Below the pieces are notes generated by a model that saw only the letters and a program-made list of their open reading frames with translations, was not told the DNA's origin and searched no databases. From Paracoccaceae bacterium (GTDB lineage: Bacteria > Pseudomonadota > Alphaproteobacteria > Rhodobacterales > Rhodobacteraceae): a stretch of DNA of 64,000 nt. Location of the stretch: the NCBI GenBank assembly GCA_947371955.1, contig CANBRQ010000004.1, positions 1-64,000 of the forward strand. The letters run 5' to 3'. Numbering within the stretch: the stretch's first letter is position 1; each line of letters starts with the position of its first letter. Shown piece by piece: positions 45,368 through 54,475 of this stretch. The position numbers and the translations under genes are program-made.

Positions 45368-46737
45368 TGAACCGCGCCGGGTTTGCCGGGTGCTGATTGA
45401 TCTTAGTTACGCGGCCATGGCTTCAGTTTCCAGTGCTGCGTAGTGGTTTGCTTCGGCTTCTGCGGGCGGGCTGTTCCCGATGGGCTCGAGGAGGCGGCGG
45501 TTGTTGAACCAGTCGATTCATTCGAGGGTTCCATATTCGACGGCTTCGAAGCTGCGTCACGGACCACGGCGGTGGATGACCTCTGCCTTGAACAGACCGT
45601 TGATCGTCTAGGCAAACGCGTTGTCATAGCTGTCACCAACGCTGCCCTCGGACGGTTCGATGCCTGCCTCGGCCAGCCGCTCGGTGTATTTGTTGGACAG
45701 ATATTGGGCGATCCGCGGTCCGAATGGTGGACAAGGCCCATGCCCTTGGTTGGTCGGCTTTCATGGACCGCCTGTTCGAGGGCATCCAGAACGAACCCGG
45801 CATGAGGTGAGGTGCTGACGCGCCAGCCGACGATCTTGCGGGCATAGGCGTCGATAACGAATGCCACATAGGCGAACCCTTTCCAGGTTGCGACATAGGT
45901 GAAGTCTGAAACCCAAAGCATGTTCGGCGCGGGCACGCGGAACTGGCGGTTCACGCGGTCCAGCGGGCAGGGCAGTTTCTTGTCGGGGACCGTCGTCTTC
46001 TGCGGCTTGCCCCGGATAATGCCCTGGATATTCATGGCATTCATCAGCCTGGCTACGGTGCAGCGCGCCACATCGAAGCCTTCGCGTCGCAACTGCCGCC
46101 AGACCTTGCGGGCGCCGTAGACCTGCCAGTTGGCGTCGAAAACGCGGCTCGGATCTCGGGCCGAAGCGCCTCATCCCACTTGGCACGACCTGACAGCCGC
46201 GCCGGATCGGCACGCTTTGCGAGGTGGTCGTAAAAGCTGGACGGGGCGATCGGCAGAACTTCGCAGATCGGCGTCCTTCAGGGCCAACGATCCACTGGAT
46301 CGTTGGCAGGACCCTTCGGACCCCCGTGCGCATTGCGATGCGCATCGATGAAATCCACCATCACTTCGACCGGCGGTCGAGCTCCGCCATCGCAAAATAC
46401 GCGCTGGCTTTGCGAAGAATCTCGTTCGCCTGGCGCAACTCGCGGTTCTCGCGTTCCAACGCCTTCATGCGCTCGGCCATCTCGCTGGAGACGCCCGCCC
46501 GCTTACCGCTGTCGACCTCGGCCTTCTTGACCCACTCATTCAGGGTGTGCCCCGATCAGCCGATCTGCGCGGAAATCGACATGATCGCCTGCCAACGTGA
46601 GCCATGCTGCCCCGCATTGTCGAGGACCAGCCGCACGGAGCGTTCGCGCACTTCCGGGGAAAACTTGTTCGTTGTCTTGCTCATGATGCTCCATCCTACT
46701 CAGGAGTTGGAGCCTTCGGCAAACCCGGAGCGGTTCA
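45368..46737 (-). mobile_element. IS3 family insertion sequence with degenerate orfA/orfB
   Basis: Terminal inverted repeats are visible: TGAACCGCGCCGGGTTTGCCG at the left and TGAACCGCTCCGGGTTTGCCG at the right (reverse strand), differing at one base, bounding 1370 bp. orfA runs from ATG 46684 (MSKTTNKFSPEVRERSVRLVLDNAGQHG) but has a TGA at codon 43, then continues with [30 protein letters not shown]. orfB includes WVSDFTYVATWKGFAYVAFVIDAYARKIVGW and HHSDRGS, then shifts frame and has further stops (TAG at 45608-45610). No matching target duplication is seen, as expected if it joins two different broken elements. Confidence 0.88.
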
Positions 46738-47396
46738 ACAGCCCGCAATAGACCGCCCAGCTTCTTCTCGTCAGTAATTGCTGCCCGTGGCTTTGCCGTC
46801 GGTCGGATCAAGGCAGCTTGCAGCGAAAATGTCGGATCAGTCTCGGCAAGGCCAACAGCGACGGCGTACTTGAAGACGGCCCCGATCTTTGCGCGCAGAC
46901 GTTTGGCCGTCTCATAGTTTCCCTTCGCTTCGATCTTGCGAAGGCAGACCAAGATCATGGGTGCCGTAACCTCAGAAATGGGGCGACTGCCAAAGCTTGC
47001 GATGGCCGTTGCAAGCAACCACTCGGTCATTGCTTGCGTTGCGGGCGCTCTGCCTTCGGCCGCCGCCTTGGCCATAAAGTCCCTCGCCATGGCTTCAAAT
47101 GTATTGCCACGACGGGCACGGTCCTGACGTTGCTGATCTTTTTTCGCTTCTCCAGGATCTTTGCCAGCAGCCAGCAGAGCGCGGGCTTCATCCTTCTTCC
47201 CACGGGCCTGCGCCAGAGTGACTTCCGGATACATGCCGATGGAGAGCAGCTTTTCTTTCCCATCAATCCGGTACTTGAAGTGCCACAGCCTTGATCCAGT
47301 CGGCTTGACCGTCAGGAACAGTCCTTCAAAGTCCGAAACCTTGTAAGGCTTCTCTTTTGGCTTCAGAACACGAATCGCAGCATCGGACAAAGGCAT
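46738..47396 (-). pseudogene. Tyrosine-type integrase (DUF4102/P4-like), 3' part lost
   Basis: The N-terminal 220 residues are integrase: MPLSDAAIRVLKPKEKPYKVSDFEGLFL and LWHFKYRIDGKEKLLSIGMYPEVTLAQARGKKDEARALLAAGKDP are the arm-binding DUF4102 domain, followed by the core-binding region TFEAMARDFM.K-type and VTAPMILVCLRKIEAKGNYETAKRLRAKIGAVFKYAV. At ITDEKKLGGLLRAV the IS3 right end interrupts it, and the catalytic R-H-R-Y domain is absent. Its position next to the 3' end of tRNA-Met marks this as a tRNA-integrating island whose integrase is dead. Confidence 0.88.
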
Positions 47397-47487
47397 CGTG
47401 GGGGTATCACCTTTTCAGGGTCTACCGGATACCCCCAACAACACCCCCACTTTGGTGGTATCCCACTAGATGATGTTGGATGACGTC
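47397..47487. promoter_or_regulatory. Integrase upstream region with GGTATC inverted repeats
   Basis: The sequence GTGGGGGTATCACC ... GGATACCCCCAACAACACCCCCACTTTGGTGGTATCCC contains several GGGGGTATC/GATACCCCC arms around the integrase start. They probably form the integrase promoter and directionality-factor or arm-type binding sites. Confidence 0.4.
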
Positions 47488-47560
47488 GGACAAACCAGAT
47501 CACTGGAAACCCTAATATTACAGGGGTTTTCGCATGTCACTTGATCATATCGGATGTGAA
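47488..47560 (+). repeat. Imperfect ~70-bp direct repeat, right copy (next to tRNA-Met)
   Basis: GGACAAACCAGATCACTGGAAACCCTAATATTACAGGGGTTTTCGCATGTCACTTGATCATATCGG-type sequence lies between the integrase and the tRNA 3' end. It matches 33283-33354 with scattered substitutions, including compensated changes in the internal hairpin. Confidence 0.75.
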
Positions 47561-47562
47561 AG

Positions 47563-47639
47563 TGGTGGCGAGGGAGGGACTCGAACCCTCGACCCTGCGA
47601 TTATGAGTCGCATGCTCTAACCAACTGAGCTACCTAGCC
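47563..47639 (-). tRNA. tRNA-Met (anticodon CAT)
   Basis: The reverse complement reads GGCTAGGTAGCTCAGTTGG... with anticodon loop CTCATAA (stem TGCGA/TCGCA), T-arm GAGGG-TTCGAGT-CCCTC and encoded CCA, 77 nt in all. Elongator tRNA-Met is most likely; a lysidine-modified tRNA-Ile2 also has a CAT anticodon. The acceptor stem GGCTAGG/CCTCGCC has a T4-C69 mismatch, where a Watson-Crick pair would need A69. The mismatch lies in the 3' portion expected to be replaced when an island integrates here. Confidence 0.93.
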
Positions 47640-47674
47640 ACTGGGGCGGGAGGTACTGGAGCCGGTCCGGAGCG

Positions 47675-48250
47675 TCAAGGCGAAATCGACAGGGATGTGT
47701 CGCGGCAATGGTCCAGCACCCGGGCGACAAGGTCTGGCAACGGGGCGGCGCTGTCCAGTTCCAGCACCGGACACGGCAAAGTGGCAAGCCAGGCCCGGTG
47801 ACGCGTCAGGTTGCGGCCGGTGAAGGCCGGGTCGGCTTGGTCATAATGAGCGGCCCAGGCCATGAAGGTCTTGAACCCCTCGTGATAGGGACCGCCGGGC
47901 GCTATGGCAGCGGCGCCGTAGCGGTTGGCTTCGCGCAGGCGCAGGCGGGACAGGCGGGTCGCGGGGTCCAGGGTCAGGAAAACGGCAAGGTCCAGTTGCG
48001 GCAGGATCGGCTGGCCCCAACTCATCAAGCTACCCGACAGGACCCAGGCCCGACGCGGCAGGAACATCGCCTGCATCAGGGCAAGACGCTCGGCAGGGGG
48101 GCCGGCTTGGGTATAGGGTGGCTCGGTCGGCTGCCAGTAGTAATCATCCGTGTCGTGGAAGGGCACCGACCATGCGTTCGCCAGCGCCCGGCCAAGGGTC
48201 GAAGTGCCGGTGCCGGAAGCGCCGAGGACATGAATGCGACGGGCAGTCAT
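47675..48250 (-). CDS. P-loop kinase-like ATPase (adenylate kinase/FlaR-like)
   Basis: This is a 191-aa small P-loop NTPase with Walker A GASGTGTSTLG at about residues 10-20 and DTDDYYW after it, the arrangement of shikimate/adenylate kinase-like FlaR proteins. HHLDQ-type substrate motifs are not clear, so the phosphoryl acceptor is unknown. It starts close to the hydantoinase end, and the tRNA-Met gene lies just downstream. Confidence 0.75.
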   Translation of the reverse strand: MTARRIHVLGASGTGTSTLGRALANAWSVPFHDTDDYYWQPTEPPYTQAGPPAERLALMQAMFLPRRAWVLSGSLMSWGQPILPQLDLAVFLTLDPATRLSRLRLREANRYGAAAIAPGGPYHEGFKTFMAWAAHYDQADPAFTGRNLTRHRAWLATLPCPVLELDSAAPLPDLVARVLDHCRDTSLSISP

Positions 48251-48299
48251 CGTGGCAGGATGACAGGGCAGCCAGCGATTTCAAGCCCCCGGTTCCGGG

Positions 48300-50297
48300 T
48301 CAGTGCGCCACCCTTGGCCGTCCTGATGCCGTGACGGTCACGGTTGCCTCGATGAACATCGGGCGGCCTTCGACGTTGGCCTCGCGAATATCACGGGTGG
48401 CGGTGACGTGCAGATCCTCTGCCCCGGCTTGGCGGGCGCGGGTGCCAGCCTCATGCCGCAGGGCGGTTTCCAGCGCGGCAAGGGCTTCGTCACGGTCGTT
48501 GAAGGTCTGCAGCCCCTCGGGCAGATGGGCGGTGAAGCGGCCCTCGCCGGGGCTGGAGACGAGGCCAGAGGCGCGCTGGCTGATTTGGCCGACCACCGCA
48601 CCGATGGCATTGGCGACACCGGCATGTTCGGGCAGGATCATCTCGCAGCCGAGACGCTCGCCCACGGCACCATAGTAGCTGGGGGCCGATGCGCCAAGGC
48701 CAATGACGGGGACGCCAAGCCGCAGCGTCACTTCCACCACACCGCGATAGCGGCTGAGGCCGGCCGTCGTCAGCGCATGACGGGCGAGCGTTTCGGAGGG
48801 TTCGTCAAACCCGCCGTCCTCGTCAAAGGCGGCCTCCAGCAGGCAGGCCACCGTCTGCGTGGTCAGTTGGTCGACAATCGCCTGAGCCAATGTGGCACCA
48901 TCGGGCGCGATCCGGTCGCCCGAGCCGTTGCGGCGTTTGGCCAGCAGTTTCAGCGCCTTGTCCGATGCCGTGCCATCCCAGGCCTCCAACCGCCCCAAGA
49001 CGTGGCTCGCGTCCGAGGGGGTGACACCGGAAATCATCACCAGCCCGCGCGCCACCAGCCGCTCCATCGCGGCCACCTCAAGGCGAGAGGAGAGGGCTTG
49101 GGCAAGAGGCATAGCGTCTTTGACCCTCGCCAGAACGGTCGCCTCTCGCGGGGTCAGGCCGCCGGTCTGGCCGTGCATCGGGATGACGAAGCGGCCGTCG
49201 AACTCGCCAGCGGTGTCGGAGGACAGCCAGCGGTCCAGGGCGGCGTGGACCATGGGGCCGTGATCCACGGCCAGCAGCGACACTGGGATCAGGCGGCGGG
49301 GGCCGAGGCGGAGGCCGCCGGTTAAGCCGGAGGTCACCAGATGCACCTCGGAATCGCCGCCAAGACCCGAGGTGCGCATCGCCACGGCTTCCACCATGGT
49401 GCGCAAGCCGCCGACGCGGGCGCCTTCGGGGTCAATCTCGGGCAATCCGTTCCGCAGCAGGGCCACGTCGGTTGTGGTGCCGCCAATGTCGCTGACCAAA
49501 GCGTCAGATGCCCCAGTCAGCCAGCGCGCGCCGACGATGGAGGCGGCGGGGCCAGAGAGGATCGTCTCGATCGGCCGTTCGCGCACCATGGCGGCAGAGA
49601 TGAGGGCACCGTCGCCGCGCACCACCATCAGGGGGGCGGTGATGCCCACGGCCTGCAGGTGGCGTTCACAGGCGGCAACCAGACGGTCGATCATGCCGAT
49701 CAGGCGGGCGTTCAGCACTGCGGTCAGGGCGCGCTTGGGGCCGTTCAGCTTGGCCGACAGTTCATGGCTGCAGGTCACCGGGCGGCCCGATAGACGACGG
49801 ATCAGGTCGCGGGCGGCAATCTCATGCGCGGGGTTGCGGGTGGCAAAACGGGCGGCGACGGCAAAGCCCATGACATCGCCCGACAGGTCCAGCACAGCGC
49901 GTTCCAGCACCGCCATGTCGAGAGGTGCCGCCTCGCCACCGGCATGGTTGTGGCCACCGGACAGGCGCACCACGGGGTCGCCCTTCAAGGCCTCGATCAA
50001 GCCGCCGCGTTCAAGGTCATCGGCGTCAAAGCCTATGAAGATCAGCGCGACGCGGCCGCCCTGCCCTTCGACCAGCGCATTGGTGGCCAAGGTGGTTGAC
50101 AGCGAGACCATGGCGATCTGCGACGGCGCCACGCCTGCCCCCGCCAGCGCCGCGTCCACCGCCCGCCCGATGCCCAAGGCCAGATCGGCCCGCGTGGTCA
50201 GCGATTTCGCCTTGCCGATCACGGCATCCGCCGCCTCGTCAAGGATCACCGCATCGGTGTAGGTGCCGCCGGTATCGACGCCCAGAAGATAGGCCAT
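48300..50297 (-). CDS. Hydantoinase/oxoprolinase family protein (HyuA-like)
   Basis: This is an ATP-dependent ring-opening hydrolase of the hydantoinase A/5-oxoprolinase/acetone carboxylase beta superfamily. The start is set at ATG 50297 (AYLLGVDTGGTYTDAVILDE); the track's extra 31 residues look non-coding. It is 665 aa with the actin-like ATP-binding motifs LGVDTGGTYTD (N-terminus) and VSDIGGTTTDVALL, and STTLATNALVEGQGG. There is no HyuB partner in the window, so it may act alone or with a subunit elsewhere. The substrate is uncertain. Confidence 0.85.
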   Translation of the reverse strand: MAYLLGVDTGGTYTDAVILDEAADAVIGKAKSLTTRADLALGIGRAVDAALAGAGVAPSQIAMVSLSTTLATNALVEGQGGRVALIFIGFDADDLERGGLIEALKGDPVVRLSGGHNHAGGEAAPLDMAVLERAVLDLSGDVMGFAVAARFATRNPAHEIAARDLIRRLSGRPVTCSHELSAKLNGPKRALTAVLNARLIGMIDRLVAACERHLQAVGITAPLMVVRGDGALISAAMVRERPIETILSGPAASIVGARWLTGASDALVSDIGGTTTDVALLRNGLPEIDPEGARVGGLRTMVEAVAMRTSGLGGDSEVHLVTSGLTGGLRLGPRRLIPVSLLAVDHGPMVHAALDRWLSSDTAGEFDGRFVIPMHGQTGGLTPREATVLARVKDAMPLAQALSSRLEVAAMERLVARGLVMISGVTPSDASHVLGRLEAWDGTASDKALKLLAKRRNGSGDRIAPDGATLAQAIVDQLTTQTVACLLEAAFDEDGGFDEPSETLARHALTTAGLSRYRGVVEVTLRLGVPVIGLGASAPSYYGAVGERLGCEMILPEHAGVANAIGAVVGQISQRASGLVSSPGEGRFTAHLPEGLQTFNDRDEALAALETALRHEAGTRARQAGAEDLHVTATRDIREANVEGRPMFIEATVTVTASGRPRVAH

Positions 50298-50389
50298 TCG
50301 CGCATTCCAGTCTTTTGTTCGGGGTCTAGATAAGGCGAAGCGCGCCAAGGTACAGGTCCAGCCGCGACGCAACAGGTCGCGGAGCGGCA

Positions 50390-51331
50390 TTACCTTGGGG
50401 CGGCAGCCCGGCGCAAACGGTCATTGATGGCGCGGCCAAGGCCGGTTTCGGGGATAGGCGCTACGGCAATCGGGCGGCCTTGCGCCAGACTGTCCGCCTC
50501 GCGCAGCAGGTGAAACAGGTTGGCCGCAGCCTCCACCAGATCACCTGAGGGCGAAAGGGACAGGTCAGCCTCTCCCGGACCAAAGCCCAGACGCACCTCG
50601 CCCGCGCGGCGGTCTGACGCCTCCAGCCGGACAGGAGACGCAGGCGCGTAATGGCTGGCCAGTTGGCCGGGCGCATTGGGGCGCGGGCCGTGGCCGCCAA
50701 GGGCCAGCGGGCCGGTCAGCGCCTCGATCTCTTCAGCCGCCACGCCACCGGGGCGGAGGAGTTCTGTCGCCTCAAAAAGGCCGAGGATCGTTGACTCCAC
50801 GCCCACCGCGCAGGCACCACCGTCGATCACGGCGGCGATCCGGCCCGCTAGCCCGTCCATCACATGCGCGGCACGGGTCGGCGAGACCCGGCCCGAGGGA
50901 TTGGCCGAAGGGGCCGCCAAGGGTCCGCCAAAGGTCGCGATCAGGGCGCGGGCCACGGGATGGGCGGGCAGGCGGATAGCGACCGTGGGCAGTTCGGCGG
51001 TGACATAGGGTGAGAGGCCCGCATCCTCCCGCAGGGGCAGGACCAAGGTCAGGGGGCCGGGCCAGAAGCGGGCGGCCAAAGCCTCGGCCCGGTCATCGAA
51101 CACCGCCAGACGGCGCGCCATGTCCATGTCGGACACATGGGCGATCAGCGGGTTGAAGCGGGGTCGGCCCTTGGCCTCATAGATCCGCGCCACGGCAAGG
51201 TCTGACCTTGCATCGCCGCCCAAACCATAGACGGTTTCGGTCGGGAAAGCCACCAGCAGCCCCTGCCTCAACAGGGCGGCCGCCTTCGCGATACCGTCGG
51301 AAGTGGGCGGCAGGATTTCAGTCATGGCCAT
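50390..51331 (-). CDS. L-threonylcarbamoyladenylate synthase (Sua5/YwlC/YrdC)
   Basis: This enzyme makes threonylcarbamoyl-AMP for the t6A37 modification of ANN-decoding tRNAs. At 313 aa it has the Sua5 arrangement: an N-terminal YrdC domain (FPTETVYGLGGDA, KGRPRFNPLIAHV, FWPGPLTLVLP, AAPSANPSGRVSPT) and a C-terminal Sua5 domain (RPNAPGQLASHYAPASPVRL). It is divergent from the acyl-CoA dehydrogenase gene, with about 110 bp between. No anomaly is seen. Confidence 0.93.
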   Translation of the reverse strand: MAMTEILPPTSDGIAKAAALLRQGLLVAFPTETVYGLGGDARSDLAVARIYEAKGRPRFNPLIAHVSDMDMARRLAVFDDRAEALAARFWPGPLTLVLPLREDAGLSPYVTAELPTVAIRLPAHPVARALIATFGGPLAAPSANPSGRVSPTRAAHVMDGLAGRIAAVIDGGACAVGVESTILGLFEATELLRPGGVAAEEIEALTGPLALGGHGPRPNAPGQLASHYAPASPVRLEASDRRAGEVRLGFGPGEADLSLSPSGDLVEAAANLFHLLREADSLAQGRPIAVAPIPETGLGRAINDRLRRAAAPR

Positions 51332-51441
51332 TATGACGCAGCGTCTTTCTTGCTGGAAACCGGGATAGGGATAGGCGTAGATCGGCGCAGCCTTACCCCG
51401 CGCCGCCCCCCTTGTGAAGCAGCCCTTCGGATGGAGCCCTG

Positions 51442-53130
51442 ATGCCCTACCAAGCCCCCCTGTCGGACTACCGCCTGCTTCTGCCTCTGCTGGGCTTCGA
51501 CAAGGTTACCGCCACGTCCCGCTTCGCCGATGCCACCCCGGACACGGTCGAGGCGATGCTTCTGGAAGCCGCCCGCCTGTCTTCTACCGTGCTGGCACCG
51601 CTGAACCGGGCAGGCGATCTGCACCCGGCGCGGCTGGAGAACGGCACGGTCCGCACCTCGCCCGGTTTTGCCGAGGGTTTCCGCGCGATGGCCGAGGGCG
51701 GCTGGATCGGCATGTCAGCCTCGCCCGAGTATGGCGGCATGGGGCTGCCGATCACGCTGGCGAGTTGTGTGAACGAGATGACGGGGTCTGCCTGCTTGGC
51801 GCTGCAACTGAACCCGCTGCTGACCCAAGGCCAGATCGAGGCGCTGGAGCATCACGCCGGCCCCGAGATCCGTGCGCTTTATATTCCCAAGCTGACCTCG
51901 GGCGAGTGGCATGGCACGATGAACCTGACAGAGCCGCAGGCCGGATCGGACGTGGGCGCGCTGCGCAGCACCGCCGTGCCGAACCCGGATGGCAGCTATG
52001 CCGTGACCGGGGAGAAGATCTATATCTCTTGGGCGGACAGTGATTTTTGCGCGAACACCTGCCATCTGGTGCTGGCCCGCATGCCCGATGCAGCACCCGG
52101 CACCAAGGGGATCAGCCTGTTCATGGTGCCGAAGTTCCTGCCCAACCCCGATGGCACCTTGGGGGCGCGCAACAGTCTGAAGGTCGTGCGGCTGGAGCAT
52201 AAGCTGGGCCTGCACGGGTCCCCCACCGCCGTCATGGCCTTCGAAGGCGCTGTGGGCTGGATGATCGGAGAGCCGCACAAGGGCATGGCCGCCATGTTCA
52301 CCATGATGAACAACGCACGGCTGGGCGTCGGCGTGCAGGGCGTGTCGGTGGCGGAAGCGGCGTTTCAGCAGGCCCTGACCTATGCGCAAGACCGCAAGCA
52401 GGGCCGTACGGCCAGTGGAGAGGCTGGCATCATCGGCCACGCCGATGTGCGCCGGATGCTGATGGAGATGAAGGCCGAAACCTTTGCCGCGCGGGCGATT
52501 GCGCTGGCCTGTGCGGTGGCCATCGACATGGGGCGCGCAACCGGCGATGCCGCGTGGCTGGCGCGGGCGGCATTCCTGACGCCGATTGCCAAGGCTTATG
52601 GCACGGATACCGGGCACAACGTCGCGCAACTGGGCATTCAGGTGCATGGCGGCATGGGCTTCATTGAAGACTCAGGGGCGGCGCAATTCGCCCGGGATGT
52701 CCGGGTGACGTCGATCTACGAAGGCACCAACGGCATTCAGGCGCTGGACCTGGTAGGGCGCAAGATGATGGACGACGGGGCTGTGGCGCATGGCCTGCTG
52801 GACGAAATGGCCGGCACGGCCGAGCTGGCGGAATCCGACCTTGCGGAACCCCTGCGGCAGGCGGTAGCAGGCCTGCGCGCCGCAACCGCGCTCCTGCTGG
52901 CGCAAGGCGCGCAAGACCGGGCGGGGGCTGCCGTCGCCTATCAGCGGGCCTTCGCGCAGGTGCTGGGCGCGCATTTCCATGTGCTGGCCGCGCAGGCCGA
53001 CCCTTTGCGCCTGCCGCTCGCCCGCTTCGCCCTCACCCGCCTGCTGCCGCGCCACGCCGGTTGGGTTGCCGAGGCCAGCGCCGGGGCGTCCGGCCTGTAT
53101 GACCTGACAGCCGAGGCGCTTTCGGCGTGA
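51442..53130 (+). CDS. Acyl-CoA dehydrogenase (with C-terminal domain, DmdC-like group)
   Basis: This FAD-dependent acyl-CoA dehydrogenase is 562 aa, longer than the ~380 aa short types and similar to the DmdC/AidB-like group. Motifs: MNLTEPQAGSDVGALR (FAD and substrate), YISWADSDF, and IYEGTNGIQALDLVGRK with the likely catalytic Glu near residue 427. The C-terminal ~120 residues are the extra helical domain. The substrate may be a branched, long or methylthio acyl-CoA; the sequence alone does not decide. Its stop overlaps the GTG start of the next gene. Confidence 0.88.
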   Translation: MPYQAPLSDYRLLLPLLGFDKVTATSRFADATPDTVEAMLLEAARLSSTVLAPLNRAGDLHPARLENGTVRTSPGFAEGFRAMAEGGWIGMSASPEYGGMGLPITLASCVNEMTGSACLALQLNPLLTQGQIEALEHHAGPEIRALYIPKLTSGEWHGTMNLTEPQAGSDVGALRSTAVPNPDGSYAVTGEKIYISWADSDFCANTCHLVLARMPDAAPGTKGISLFMVPKFLPNPDGTLGARNSLKVVRLEHKLGLHGSPTAVMAFEGAVGWMIGEPHKGMAAMFTMMNNARLGVGVQGVSVAEAAFQQALTYAQDRKQGRTASGEAGIIGHADVRRMLMEMKAETFAARAIALACAVAIDMGRATGDAAWLARAAFLTPIAKAYGTDTGHNVAQLGIQVHGGMGFIEDSGAAQFARDVRVTSIYEGTNGIQALDLVGRKMMDDGAVAHGLLDEMAGTAELAESDLAEPLRQAVAGLRAATALLLAQGAQDRAGAAVAYQRAFAQVLGAHFHVLAAQADPLRLPLARFALTRLLPRHAGWVAEASAGASGLYDLTAEALSA

Positions 53131-54152
53131 CCGAAGCCTTGCAGCATCCCTTCCCCGACGCTCCGGGCGAATTCGCCGCCGTGAAGGTCGCCCCCGGCAT
53201 CCTTTGGCTGCGTTTGCCGCTGCCGATGGCGCTGGATCATGTCAATGTCTATGCACTGGACGATGGCGACGGCTGGACCATCGTCGACACCGGCATGTCC
53301 TCCAAACGCACCAAGGCAATCTGGCAGGGGCTGATGACCGTGCCGTTGGCGGGCAAGCCTGTCACAAGGCTGATCGTCACCCACCACCATCCCGATCATG
53401 TGGGCCTTGCCGGCTGGTTTCAGGGTCAGGGCGTGGAGCTTTTGATCCCGCGCACCGCGTGGCTTTACGCCCGCATGCTGACGCTGGACGAACAGCGCGA
53501 GCACGTCCCGGAGTCCCTGCTGTTCCAGACCCGTGCCGGCATCGACCCCGATGACATCACCGCCCGAGAGCGTCCGTTCAACTTCTGCGACGTGGTGGCG
53601 CCCATGCCCTTGGGCTTCACGCGCCTGAACGAAGGCCAGACCCTGACCGCCGGGGGCCGTCGCTGGGCGGTGCATCTGGGTCAGGGCCACGCGCCCGACC
53701 ACGCCACGCTCTGGAGCCTTGACGACCACGTGATACTTGGTGGCGACCAGTTCCTTGCCACCATCACCCCCAACATCGGCGTCTATGCGACCGAGCCCGA
53801 GGCAGACCCGCTGAGCGAATGGCTGACCTCGTGCCGCCACTTCCGCACGCTGGCCACCCCGGACCAGCTTGTCCTGCCCGGCCACAAGCTGCCCTTCACC
53901 GGCCTGCCGACCCGGCTGGACCAGATCATCGCCTCACACGATTCTGCCCTGACCCGGCTTGAGGCGCAGCTGTCCACCCCCGCCACAGCAGTGCAATGTT
54001 TCCCACCGCTGTTCCGCCGTGCCATTGGCCCCGGCGAATTCGGGCTGGCCTTGGCGGAGACGGTGGCCCACCTCAACTGCCTGTTGCACCAAGGCCGCGT
54101 CCGCCGCCATCTTTCCGGGCAAGGCGCGTGGCTTTGGCAGGCCCTGCCCTGA
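53127..54152 (+). CDS. MBL-fold metallo-hydrolase
   Basis: This 341-aa metallo-beta-lactamase-fold hydrolase has the binuclear metal motif THHHPDHVGL (about residues 87-96), with later ligands in LGQGHAPDHATL and GGDQFLA, and PGHKLPF near the end. It starts at a GTG that overlaps the acyl-CoA dehydrogenase stop (GTGA), so the two are coupled. A thioesterase or lactonase role on an acyl product would fit but is inference. Confidence 0.88.
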   Translation: MTEALQHPFPDAPGEFAAVKVAPGILWLRLPLPMALDHVNVYALDDGDGWTIVDTGMSSKRTKAIWQGLMTVPLAGKPVTRLIVTHHHPDHVGLAGWFQGQGVELLIPRTAWLYARMLTLDEQREHVPESLLFQTRAGIDPDDITARERPFNFCDVVAPMPLGFTRLNEGQTLTAGGRRWAVHLGQGHAPDHATLWSLDDHVILGGDQFLATITPNIGVYATEPEADPLSEWLTSCRHFRTLATPDQLVLPGHKLPFTGLPTRLDQIIASHDSALTRLEAQLSTPATAVQCFPPLFRRAIGPGEFGLALAETVAHLNCLLHQGRVRRHLSGQGAWLWQALP

Positions 54153-54275
54153 AGCTGCGATATCGGGGCACTTGCCCTCGTGACAGGCCCGGACTTATCG
54201 GGTAAGGGCTTGGCCAAAGGTCGGCGGCTAAGCCTGCGGACCGTCAACAGATTGGCTTATCAGGAGGCTGGAAAC

Positions 54276-54410
54276 ATGAGCGAACACGTTCCGGGCAGCA
54301 TGGACACCCGTGCACAGGAAAAGACCTTCAACAGCTTTCTGCGCATGGTCACATGGGGCGCCGTGATTGCGGTTCTCGTGCTGATCGTCATGGCATTGGC
54401 CGACGCCTGA
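54276..54410 (+). CDS. aa3-type cytochrome c oxidase subunit IV (CoxIV)
   Basis: This is a 44-aa single-span membrane protein. The start at 54276 has AGGAGG eight bases upstream; the longer track ORF includes non-coding sequence. It has a short soluble N-terminus (MDTRAQEKTFNSFLRM) and one hydrophobic helix (WGAVIAVLVLIVMAL), the pattern of bacterial CoxIV, the small accessory subunit of Rhodobacter/Paracoccus aa3 oxidase. It stands apart from the other oxidase genes and is followed by a strong terminator. Confidence 0.88.
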   Translation: MSEHVPGSMDTRAQEKTFNSFLRMVTWGAVIAVLVLIVMALADA

Positions 54411-54418
54411 CAGCCTAT

Positions 54419-54444
54419 GGCCGCGCCCGTCGCGGCCTTTTTTT
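54419..54444 (+). terminator. Rho-independent terminator after CoxIV
   Basis: GGCCGCG, a CCCGT loop, CGCGGCC and a run of seven T's form a strong intrinsic terminator directly after the small gene. Confidence 0.92.
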
Positions 54445-54475
54445 CGATTGAATAGATCAGCGAACAGGTGCCCCG

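Noticed and set aside
46171-46395. Small ORFs in 46.1-46.4 kb as independent genes
   Set aside because: They are frame fragments of the IS3 orfA/orfB region bounded by the inverted repeats.
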